The translations under genes were made by a program, and so were the position numbers. Shown piece after piece: positions 43,066 to 49,737 of a stretch of DNA of 64,000 bases (positions within the stretch are counted from its first letter, which is position 1; every line of letters starts with the position of its first letter). A model generated the notes under the pieces. The model was given only the letters and a program-made list of their open reading frames with translations. It did no database searches and had not been told where the DNA came from. This DNA comes from Streptomyces humi (GTDB lineage Bacteria; Actinomycetota; Actinomycetes; Streptomycetales; Streptomycetaceae), in the NCBI RefSeq assembly GCF_001005085.2, contig NZ_LBMU02000058.1, forward strand, positions 1 to 64,000. The letters are read 5' to 3'.

Positions 43066-45407
43066 TCACGCACCGGTCGTACGCCGTGGAACCCTGGGCG
43101 GTCCGCGAGACCGCGCTCAACCTCGACGTGCTCGCCCAGAGCGAGTCGGTGTTCGCGCTGTCCAACGGACACGTCGGCTGGCGCGGCAACCTCGACGAGG
43201 GCGAACCGCACGGACTGCCGGGCAGCTACCTCAACGGCGTCCACGAGGTGCACCCGCTGCCGTACGCCGAGGCGGGCTACGGCTACCCGGAGTCCGGGCA
43301 GACCGTCATCAACGTCACCAACGGCAAGATCCTGCGCCTGCTGGTCGACGACGAGCCCTTCGACCTGCGCTACGGCCGGCTCACCGCGCACGAGCGGGTG
43401 CTGGACCTGCGCCGGGGCGTCCTGGAACGGACCTGCGAGTGGACCTCGCCCGCCGGGTCCACGGTCCGGGTGCGCTCCACCCGGCTGGTGTCCCTGACCC
43501 AGCGGGCGGTGGCCGCCGTCGCCTACGAGGTGGAGGCTGTCGGCCGGCGCTGCCGGATCGTGGTCCAGTCCGAACTCGTCGCCAACGAGCAGCTCCCCGA
43601 AGCCAACGGCGATCCGCGCGCGGCGCTGGCCCTTCAGTCGCCGCTGGAGCAGGAGGACGACTTCGCCGCCGGGCGCCGGCTGCGTCTGGTGCACCGCACG
43701 AAACGCAGCGGACTACGGGTCGCGGTCGCCGCCGACCACACGGTCTCCGGCCCTGAGCGGACCACCACGCACGCCGAGAGCGACATCGACGTGGCCCGGC
43801 TGACGGTCACCTCCGTGCTGGAGCCGGGACAGCGGCTGCGGGTGGAGAAGTTCGTCGCGCACGGCTGGTCAGGGGTACGGTCGCTGCCCGCCATGGCCGA
43901 CCAGGTGGACGCGGCCCTCGCCGCCGCCGCGCACGAGGGCTGGCAGGGGCTCGCCGACGAGCAGCGCGGCTACCTGGACGACTACTGGTCCCGTGCCGAC
44001 GTGGAGGTGGACGGCGACGAGGAGGTCCAGCAGGCCGTCCGCTTCGCCCTCTTCCACGTGCTACAGGCCGGGGCCCGCGCCGAACAGCGGGCGATACCCG
44101 CGAAGGGGCTGACCGGCTCCGGATACGACGGGCACGCCTTCTGGGACACCGAGATGTTCGTGCTGCCCGTCCTCACCCACACCGCCCCCGGCGCCGTCGC
44201 CGAGGCGCTGCGCTGGCGGCACAACACGCTGCCCGCCGCCCGCGAACGCGCCACCCAGCTGGGCCTGGACGGGGCCGCGTTCCCCTGGCGGACCATCGCG
44301 GGTTCGGAGGGCTCCGCGTACTGGCCGGCCGGCACCGCCGCCTTCCACGTCAATGCCGACGTCGCCGACGCGGTGGTCCGCTACGTCGCCGCCACCGGAG
44401 ACACCGACTTCGAACGGGACACCGGCGTCGAACTCCTCGTGGAGACCGCCCGGTTGTGGCGTTCACTCGGCCACCACGACAGCCGGGGCGCCTTCCACAT
44501 CGACGGCGTCACCGGTCCCGACGAGTACAGCGCGGTCGCCGACGACAACACGTACACCAACCTGATGGCCCGGGCGAACCTGCTGGCCGCCGCCGACGCC
44601 GTGGAACGCCACCCGCGGCAGGCCGCCCGGCTCGGCGTGGACGCGGAGGAGTCCGCCGCCTGGCGGGACGCGGCGGAGGCCGTGCACATCCCCTACAACC
44701 ACGAGCTCGGCGTCCACGAACAGCACGCCGGGTTCACCCGCTACCAGCGCTGGGACTTCGAGAACACCCGCCCCGAGCAGTACCCCCTGCTGCTGAACTT
44801 CCCCTACTTCGACCTGTACCGCAAACAGGTCGTGAAGCAGGCCGACCTGGTGCTGGCGATGTACACCTGCGAGGCCTACTTCGACGAGGAGCACATCGCC
44901 CGCAACTTCGCCTACTACGAGCCGCTGACCGTCCGCGACTCCTCCCTGTCCGCCTGCTGCCAGGCCGTCGTGGCCGCCCAGGCCGGTCACCTCGCCCTCG
45001 CCCACGCCTACACGGCCGAGGCCGCGCTGATGGACCTCGGCGACCTGGAGCACAACACGCGCGACGGACTGCACATCGCCTCCCTCGCCGGCACCTGGAT
45101 GGCGCTCGTCGCCGGCTTCGGGGGGCTGCGCCACTACGACGACGGGGCGCGGTTCGCCCCACGGCTCCCCGAGCGGCTGCGCCGGCTGGCCTTCAACCTG
45201 CAACTGCGGGGCAGCAGGCTGCGCGTGGAGATCGGTGCGGACAAGGCGACGTACACCCTCCTCGACGGCCCGCCGCTCACCGTCCACCACCACGGGGAAC
45301 CGGTCACCGTCGACACGGACACCCCGGCGGTACGAGCGGTACCGCCGATCCGCCCGGCCCCGACGCCGGGGCAGCCGCCGCACAGGGCACCCCACCGGCC
45401 GACGTGA
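43062..45407 (+). CDS. GH65 disaccharide phosphorylase (kojibiose/trehalose/maltose-type)
   Basis: This 781-residue cytoplasmic glycoside phosphorylase has the GH65 layout. An N-terminal beta-sandwich (about 1-290) is followed by a linker, an (alpha/alpha)6 catalytic barrel (about 320-690) and a C-terminal beta-sheet. The general acid Glu is in DGVTGPDEYSAVADDNTYTN (about residue 488). The phosphate-binding segment is NTRDGLHIASLAGTWMALV. It cleaves an alpha-glucosyl disaccharide by inverting phosphorolysis, releasing beta-Glc-1-P for the coupled mutase. The sugar linkage (trehalose, maltose, kojibiose or nigerose) cannot be read. GTG at 43062 overlaps the previous stop (GTGA). Confidence 0.9.
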   Translation: MITHRSYAVEPWAVRETALNLDVLAQSESVFALSNGHVGWRGNLDEGEPHGLPGSYLNGVHEVHPLPYAEAGYGYPESGQTVINVTNGKILRLLVDDEPFDLRYGRLTAHERVLDLRRGVLERTCEWTSPAGSTVRVRSTRLVSLTQRAVAAVAYEVEAVGRRCRIVVQSELVANEQLPEANGDPRAALALQSPLEQEDDFAAGRRLRLVHRTKRSGLRVAVAADHTVSGPERTTTHAESDIDVARLTVTSVLEPGQRLRVEKFVAHGWSGVRSLPAMADQVDAALAAAAHEGWQGLADEQRGYLDDYWSRADVEVDGDEEVQQAVRFALFHVLQAGARAEQRAIPAKGLTGSGYDGHAFWDTEMFVLPVLTHTAPGAVAEALRWRHNTLPAARERATQLGLDGAAFPWRTIAGSEGSAYWPAGTAAFHVNADVADAVVRYVAATGDTDFERDTGVELLVETARLWRSLGHHDSRGAFHIDGVTGPDEYSAVADDNTYTNLMARANLLAAADAVERHPRQAARLGVDAEESAAWRDAAEAVHIPYNHELGVHEQHAGFTRYQRWDFENTRPEQYPLLLNFPYFDLYRKQVVKQADLVLAMYTCEAYFDEEHIARNFAYYEPLTVRDSSLSACCQAVVAAQAGHLALAHAYTAEAALMDLGDLEHNTRDGLHIASLAGTWMALVAGFGGLRHYDDGARFAPRLPERLRRLAFNLQLRGSRLRVEIGADKATYTLLDGPPLTVHHHGEPVTVDTDTPAVRAVPPIRPAPTPGQPPHRAPHRPT

Positions 45408-45412
45408 GGACA

Positions 45413-45566
45413 GCGCCCCGTAGGGGCGCGGGGAACTGCGCGACCAGCCACGACGGCGCCGCGGACGACCGGGCCGCAGTGTCGACTGCCGGTCGAGTGT
45501 GGCCGATCGCGCAGTTCCTCCCCCAGCCTTCGGCCGGGGGCACCCCCAGCGCCCCTACGGGGGCGC
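45413..45566. repeat. Long imperfect inverted repeat, Streptomyces-type intergenic element
   Basis: The left arm 45413-45443 carries GCGCCCCGTAGGGGCGC and GGGGAACTGCGCGA. The right arm 45507-45566 carries TCGCGCAGTTCC and GCGCCCCTACGGGGGCGC, interrupted by a smaller CCCCCAGCCTTCGGCCGGGGG hairpin. I recall elements of this kind as common between Streptomyces genes. Here it separates the convergent GH65 and M56 genes and likely terminates both. Confidence 0.75.
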
Positions 45567-45567
45567 T

Positions 45568-46461
45568 TCACGTGAGGGCGTCGGAGAGGAGGGTCACCAG
45601 GTCGGTGGTCGCGTCGGCGGCGAACAGGGCTGCCAGGGCGCCGAGCGCGAGGACGGGTGCCGCGGTCGGCCAGCGAGGCGGCGGTGGGGTCGTCCGGAGG
45701 GCCGCTATGCGGCGGGTCACCGCGCGGTCCGTGAAGTTCAGTGCGCAGGACGGGCGGGCGCGGCCCGCGCTGAGGGCGGCGCGGGCCAGCGCGCGGGCGG
45801 TGGTCCCGCGGTCGCCGACCGCGCTCGCGGCCTGCTCGTCCGCCCAGCGCTCCACCAGGAACGTCACGGCCGAACGGACCGGACCCAGCAGCGGGTTGGC
45901 GGCCGCGGCCAGGGTGACCGCCGTCACCAGGCGGCCGTGCCGGTGGGCCAGATGCGCCCGTTCATGGGCCAGCAGCACCCGCCGCTCCGCCGGTGCCAGC
46001 GCGCTCAGCATCGCCGAGGTGACCAGGATCCGTCCCGGCCGGCCCGGTATCGCGAACGCCTGCGGCACCGCGGAGGCGGCCACCACCAGTTCGGTGTCCC
46101 GCGGCTGCCCCTCGCACAGCCGCCGCAGCGCACGCCGGGTAGCGCGTTCGGCCCGGACCGCCCGCTGCACCCGCCACACCACCACGACCAGCGCGAGACA
46201 GGCGGCGACGCCGATCACCTCGGGCACCGGGTCGGCCAGCCGGTGGCCGTCCGCACGGGCCTCCCGGACCACCGGCGGGGCGTCGCCCAGCAGCGCGGTC
46301 GTCAGCAGGACGAGGGACCAGGTGGTCGCCGCGGCGGTCAGCACGGCGGCGGAGGTCAGGACCCGCGCCGCCAGCGCCGGTGCCACCCGGCGGCCGATCA
46401 CCGGAGCGGCCGGCGACAGCAACAGGGCGACCAGCAGCGGGGTGTAGACGTCGAACCTCAT
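45568..46461 (-). CDS. M56-family (BlaR1/MecR1-like) membrane metallopeptidase
   Basis: This 297-residue protein has three or four hydrophobic segments and a zinc metallopeptidase motif in a cytoplasmic loop: LLAHERAHLAHRHG (HExxH variant HERAH, residues about 170-183), followed by VERWADEQAA as the third ligand. M56 proteins cleave BlaI-type repressors after sensing. The usual extracytoplasmic penicillin-binding sensor domain of BlaR1 is missing here, so the signal is unknown. Its ATG overlaps the blaI-type stop by four bases (ATGA), so repressor and protease are co-translated. Confidence 0.88.
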   Translation of the reverse strand: MRFDVYTPLLVALLLSPAAPVIGRRVAPALAARVLTSAAVLTAAATTWSLVLLTTALLGDAPPVVREARADGHRLADPVPEVIGVAACLALVVVVWRVQRAVRAERATRRALRRLCEGQPRDTELVVAASAVPQAFAIPGRPGRILVTSAMLSALAPAERRVLLAHERAHLAHRHGRLVTAVTLAAAANPLLGPVRSAVTFLVERWADEQAASAVGDRGTTARALARAALSAGRARPSCALNFTDRAVTRRIAALRTTPPPPRWPTAAPVLALGALAALFAADATTDLVTLLSDALT

Positions 46462-46841
46462 ACGCCGTCCCCGGCGAACAGGTTCCGCAGCGCCCGTTCC
46501 TCCTCGGGGCTGAGCCCGGAGACGAACTGCTGGAGCGCCGCGATCGGGTCCGGGCCCCGGTCCAGGGCCTCGTGCATGGCCTCGGCCGTCAACTGCGCCG
46601 CGTTCTTCGCCGGCCGGTAGGCGCCGCGCCGCCCGTCCGCGTCCCGCAGCACCAGCCCCTTGTCGTACAGCCGCTTCAGGATGGTGTGGACCGTGTTGTA
46701 GGCGAGCCCGCCGCCGATCTCGGACTGGATCTCGGCCGGGGTCAGCGGGTGTTCGGTCGCCCACAGGGCTGCCAGGACCTCGCTCTCCAGTTCTCCGGCG
46801 CTGCGCCGCTCCGCTCTGCCGCGGGACCCTGTGCCAGCCAT
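46458..46841 (-). CDS. blaI: BlaI/MecI/CopY-family transcriptional repressor
   Basis: This 127-residue winged-helix repressor matches the BlaI family: LESEVLAALWATEHPLTPAEIQSEIGGGLAYNTVHTILKRLYDKGLVLRDADGRRGAYRPAKNA, then a dimerisation C-terminus. It is coupled to the M56 protease gene, which would inactivate it. A 17-bp dyad containing TTACA and AGTAGGG lies 8-24 bases upstream of its start (autoregulation), and two perfect CCCTACA-N3-TGTAGGG sites lie a further 87-150 bases away, before the divergent small ORF and flippase gene. The ligand or stress that triggers derepression is not known. Confidence 0.9.
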   Translation of the reverse strand: MAGTGSRGRAERRSAGELESEVLAALWATEHPLTPAEIQSEIGGGLAYNTVHTILKRLYDKGLVLRDADGRRGAYRPAKNAAQLTAEAMHEALDRGPDPIAALQQFVSGLSPEEERALRNLFAGDGV

Positions 46842-46848
46842 GGCTCAA

Positions 46849-46865
46849 CCTTACAAGCAGTAGGG
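46849..46865. promoter_or_regulatory. BlaI-type operator, blaI-proximal half-degenerate copy
   Basis: CCTTACA-AGC-AGTAGGG has the spacing of the two perfect sites at 46952 and 46976 and matches their consensus at 12 of 14 arm positions. It overlaps the blaI ribosome-site region. Confidence 0.55.
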
Positions 46866-46951
46866 CCACCGCCCTGTTGGGCGTGCCCGCACGGCAGATG
46901 CACACGGTACGCGTTAGTTTGATCGTGTTTGTCCACGAATCCGGCCCGTGG

Positions 46952-46968
46952 CCCTACAGGTTGTAGGG
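46952..46968. promoter_or_regulatory. BlaI-type operator, perfect palindrome 1
   Basis: CCCTACA-GGT-TGTAGGG is a perfect 7+7 dyad. TACA/TGTA half-sites are the hallmark of BlaI/CopY-family operators. Confidence 0.75.
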
Positions 46969-46975
46969 TGCTTGG

Positions 46976-46992
46976 CCCTACAGTCTGTAGGG
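46976..46992. promoter_or_regulatory. BlaI-type operator, perfect palindrome 2
   Basis: CCCTACA-GTC-TGTAGGG repeats the first palindrome with its centre 24 bases away. It ends 14 bases before the GTG of the small leader ORF, so bound repressor would block the promoter. Confidence 0.75.
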
Positions 46993-47006
46993 GAACAGGG
47001 GTGGTT

Positions 47007-47105
47007 GTGTCGATGGCCGCGAGCGTGAACGCCGTACTCCGCAGCACCCGCCGGGCCGGCTCGCCGTGTGCGGTCCGCGCCGTACCGGCGGTGGCCGGGT
47101 CATGA
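47007..47105 (+). CDS. Putative 32-residue small ORF coupled to the flippase gene
   Basis: The frame GTG-TCG-ATG reads MSMAASVNAVLRSTRRAGSPCAVRAVPAVAGS. A putative ribosome site AGGGG lies five bases upstream, and its TGA stop overlaps the ATG of the downstream membrane protein (ATGA). It begins 14 bases after the second BlaI-type palindrome. It may be a leader peptide that couples translation, or a short functional peptide with a positively charged middle. It could also be spurious. Confidence 0.4.
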   Translation: MSMAASVNAVLRSTRRAGSPCAVRAVPAVAGS

Positions 47106-48052
47106 CCGCACCGCCGGAAGTCGCACCCGCCGCGGGCCGCCGGCAGGTCCCCTACTGGCAGGCCGGGCTCGGTCTCACCCTGCTGCTCGGCGGGGCCTAC
47201 CTGGTGCGGCGCCACTGGCCCACGGTGGAGGACGGGGCCGTGCGGCTCGCCGTCGCCGACCAGGGATGGCTGCTGCTGGGGGCCCTGGCCGCGATCGGGA
47301 CCTGGGCGTCCTCCGCCCTCGCCCAGCAGGGCGCGGTCACCGAGAGGCTGCCCGGCGGCCGTCTGGTGGCCGCGCAGTTCGCCGCCTCGGCCGCCAACCA
47401 CCTGCTGCCCGCCGGGCTCGGCGCGGGCGCGGTCAACGTGCGCTTCCTGATGCGCTGCGGACTGCCGGCCGGCCGCAGCGCGTCGGCGCTCGCCGTCAAG
47501 GCGACCGCCGGTGTCGTCGTCCGGCTGGCCCTCATCGGCGCGCTCGCCCCCGCCTGTCCCGGCCTCCTGCGGATCCCGCACGTCCCGACGGCCGTGCTCC
47601 TGGCCGTACCCGCGGTGGCCGCGCTGGTCGCCGCCCTGTTCCGGACCCGGTGGTGGCCGCGCTGCCGGGGCGCGGTGGGCGCCGTGTCGGCCGACATCCG
47701 GGCCGTGCACGCCAGCCCCGCCCGGTCGGCCGCCCTGTGGGGCGGTTCCCTCGCCTTCGCCGCGCTGCACTCGCTGGTCCTGATCGCCGTCACCCAGGCG
47801 ATCGAACTCCCGCTGTCCCCGGCCCGGGTGATGCTGCTCTACCTCGCCGCCAGCGGCGCCGCCGCCCTGCTGCCCACCCCGGGCGGCCTCGGCTCGCTCG
47901 ACGCGGCCCTCGCCCTCGCCCTCACCGCCTCCGGCACCCCGGCCGCCGCGGCGGCCTCCGCCGTGCTCGGCTACCGGCTGCTGACCGTGTGGCTGCCGCT
48001 GCTGCCGGGCCTGCTGGTGCTCGGACTGCTGATCCGGCGCCGCGCGCTGTGA
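47102..48052 (+). CDS. YbhN/UPF0104-type membrane protein (lysyl-phosphatidylglycerol synthase flippase-like)
   Basis: This 316-residue membrane protein of the family represented by the LPG synthase (MprF) flippase domain has seven to eight helices. Landmarks include ASAANHLLPAGLGAGAVNVRFLM, a helix pair ending at LLPTPGGLGSLDAALALALTASG (family PGGLG) and GYRLLTVWLPLLPGLLVLGLL. Such proteins move or shield lipids and may protect against cationic peptides. The ATG is translationally coupled to the small ORF before it, and operators of BlaI type lie upstream. That suggests induction by a cell-envelope signal. The start at 47102 fits the overlap. Confidence 0.85.
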   Translation: MTAPPEVAPAAGRRQVPYWQAGLGLTLLLGGAYLVRRHWPTVEDGAVRLAVADQGWLLLGALAAIGTWASSALAQQGAVTERLPGGRLVAAQFAASAANHLLPAGLGAGAVNVRFLMRCGLPAGRSASALAVKATAGVVVRLALIGALAPACPGLLRIPHVPTAVLLAVPAVAALVAALFRTRWWPRCRGAVGAVSADIRAVHASPARSAALWGGSLAFAALHSLVLIAVTQAIELPLSPARVMLLYLAASGAAALLPTPGGLGSLDAALALALTASGTPAAAAASAVLGYRLLTVWLPLLPGLLVLGLLIRRRAL

Positions 48053-48081
48053 CATGCCCTGAGACGGCGTCCGGACCCGCC

Positions 48082-48783
48082 CTAGCCGGTGGGCGCGGGC
48101 AGGTCCGGCGCGCCGGCCGGGGCGTCCGGGCCCGGCGGCAGCCACCGCCGCGGCAGCAGGCGGGCCGTCACGCACACCCACACCCCGAGCCAGCCGACGG
48201 CGAACAGCCAGCCGCCGAGCACGTCGGTGAACCAGTGCACCCCGAGGTACACCCGGGTCAGCCCCACGGCGAGCGCCCAGCACCCGACCGTCGCACGCCA
48301 CCCCCACCGGCCGTGCGGGGCACGTACGGCCAGGGCGAGGAGCACCAGGCCGGCGGTGAGCGCGGCCGTCGTGCTGTGGCCGGACGGGAACGACCAGCCG
48401 GAGGCGTGCGTCTGCCAGTCCTGCTCGGGCGGCCGGGGGCGCGCGACCAGCTCCATCACGGCGTAGCGGGCCGTCTGCCCGAGGGCGAGACAGAGGACGC
48501 CTAGGAGGACGGCGCCCAGCCGGTGCCGAGCGGTCCGGCCCGTCAGCAGGCCGGCCAGGACGACGAGGGTGTAGGGGACGAGCCCGGTGCCGGTGACGGT
48601 GATGCCCCGGGCCACGGCCACCGCCATGTCCGGGCGGTGTCCGAGCGACCAGGCGTGCAGGGCCCGGTCCAGGGCGAGCGGGACGCCGTGCCGGCCGCTG
48701 ACGACCAGGGCCAGGGCCCCGAAGGCGACCCAGGCGCCCAGCGCCGCGCTCCCGGCGAACTCCGTGACCCGCTTGCGGTTCAC
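48082..48783 (-). CDS. PAP2-superfamily phosphatase (undecaprenyl-pyrophosphatase-type, membrane)
   Basis: This 233-residue membrane phosphatase has six helices and the PAP2 motifs ARPRPPEQDW, SGWSFPSGHSTTAALTAGLVLLALA and TRVYLGVHWFTDVLGG (catalytic His). It probably dephosphorylates lipid pyrophosphates at the outer face of the membrane. It is co-transcribed with the DedA gene upstream: its GTG overlaps that gene's stop (GTGA). Both products are lipid-related membrane proteins, and the pair shares with the flippase gene nearby upstream dyads of CTACA type. Confidence 0.9.
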   Translation of the reverse strand: MNRKRVTEFAGSAALGAWVAFGALALVVSGRHGVPLALDRALHAWSLGHRPDMAVAVARGITVTGTGLVPYTLVVLAGLLTGRTARHRLGAVLLGVLCLALGQTARYAVMELVARPRPPEQDWQTHASGWSFPSGHSTTAALTAGLVLLALAVRAPHGRWGWRATVGCWALAVGLTRVYLGVHWFTDVLGGWLFAVGWLGVWVCVTARLLPRRWLPPGPDAPAGAPDLPAPTG

Positions 48784-49439
48784 GACTCCCGCGCGGCCCT
48801 GCGGGACCGCAGCAGCTCGGCCGCCAGCGGGACCAGCGACACCACCACGATCAGGGCGATGATCGGCAGCAGGTACCGGTCCACGTTCGGGATCGACGAG
48901 CCCAGCGCGTACCCGGCGAGCGTCAGTCCGAGGCTCCAGGCCAGACCGCCGACGACCTGCCAGAGGGTGAAGGTGCGGACGGGCACCCCGAGGGCCCCGG
49001 CCAGTGGGTTGAGCACCGTGCGGACCACCGGGACGAAGCGCGCCAGCACGATCGCCTTCGCGTGGCCGTAGCGCTCCAGCAGCTCCTCGGCGCGCCGGGC
49101 CCCCTCGTGCAGCCGTGCCGATCCGCTCCGGGCCAGCAGCGCGCCGCCCGCCTTGCGGCCCAGCAGGTACCCGGTCTGCGAACCGGCCAGCGCGCCGACC
49201 GCCGCGGCGACCAGCAGTGCGGGCAGCGAGAGCCGCAGGCCCTGGCCGGAGGTGCCGGTGCAGAGCAGGCCCGCGGTGAACAGCAGCGAGTCGCCGGGCA
49301 GGAAGAAACCGATCAGCAGTCCCGTCTCGGCGAACATCACCACACCGACGCCCAGCACGCCGAAAGCGGCCAGCAGCGAGTGCGCGTCCAGTACGTTGAC
49401 GGCGAGCTGCGAAGCCAGCGGGTGTGGGGGAGTGGTCAT
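48780..49439 (-). CDS. DedA-family membrane protein
   Basis: This 219-residue integral membrane protein belongs to the DedA/SNARE-associated (VTT) family. Sequence features are GVVMFAETGLLIGFFLPGDSLLFTAGLL, GALAGSQTGYLLGRKAG, KAIVLARFVPVVRTVLNPLAGALG (conserved Arg) and four further helices. DedA proteins are linked to undecaprenyl-phosphate or lipid flipping and to envelope stress resistance. The start is taken as ATG 49439. GTG at 49445 is possible with AAAGGG upstream. A GACTACA..TGTAGAC dyad lies 56 bases upstream. It is the first gene of a two-gene operon with the PAP2 phosphatase. Confidence 0.9.
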   Translation of the reverse strand: MTTPPHPLASQLAVNVLDAHSLLAAFGVLGVGVVMFAETGLLIGFFLPGDSLLFTAGLLCTGTSGQGLRLSLPALLVAAAVGALAGSQTGYLLGRKAGGALLARSGSARLHEGARRAEELLERYGHAKAIVLARFVPVVRTVLNPLAGALGVPVRTFTLWQVVGGLAWSLGLTLAGYALGSSIPNVDRYLLPIIALIVVVSLVPLAAELLRSRRAARES

Positions 49440-49494
49440 CGGCACGCGCCCTTTCGTTCCGGTCCGGCGGGGGCCGCGAGCGGAGCCCGCCGTC

Positions 49495-49512
49495 GACTAC
49501 ACCTCTGTAGAC
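49495..49512. promoter_or_regulatory. BlaI-like dyad upstream of the DedA-PAP2 operon
   Basis: GACTACA-CCTC-TGTAGAC has CTACA/TGTAG half-sites with a four-base spacer (three at 46952 and 46976). It lies 56 bases before the DedA start. Confidence 0.5.
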
Positions 49513-49634
49513 GGTCTGTCGCACTCTAGACGATGTCAGGCCCCGGTGGGTTCCCCCGCGGGGTCGTGTCCCTTCCGCGGGACGCCGTGCGCCGTCGCGG
49601 CTTTTGCCGCACCATTGCCCGTTCATGACCGGTT

Positions 49635-49652
49635 GACTACATGGGTGTAGTC
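49635..49652. promoter_or_regulatory. BlaI-like perfect palindrome in the DedA/efe intergenic region
   Basis: GACTACA-TGGG-TGTAGTC is a perfect 7+7 dyad with the same four-base spacing as the site at 49495. It is 86 bases upstream of the EfeU-EfeO gene and 196 bases from the DedA start, so either could be controlled. Confidence 0.5.
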
Positions 49653-49668
49653 ATCATGGTCGAGCGGA

Positions 49669-49690
49669 AGTAAGGCATGCCTTCACTAAG
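49669..49690. promoter_or_regulatory. Iron-box-like palindrome upstream of the efe genes
   Basis: The 12-base perfect palindrome AAGGCATGCCTT (49672-49683) lies within AGTAAGGCA|TGCCTTCACT, a near-perfect dyad. DtxR/DmdR iron boxes share the AGG..CCT framework, but the match is partial. It lies 55 bases before the EfeU-EfeO start. Confidence 0.35.
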
Positions 49691-49737
49691 TTCGAGCCAA
49701 GGGGCGGGGACGGGCCTGCCGGGGAGGGCTGCGGCGG

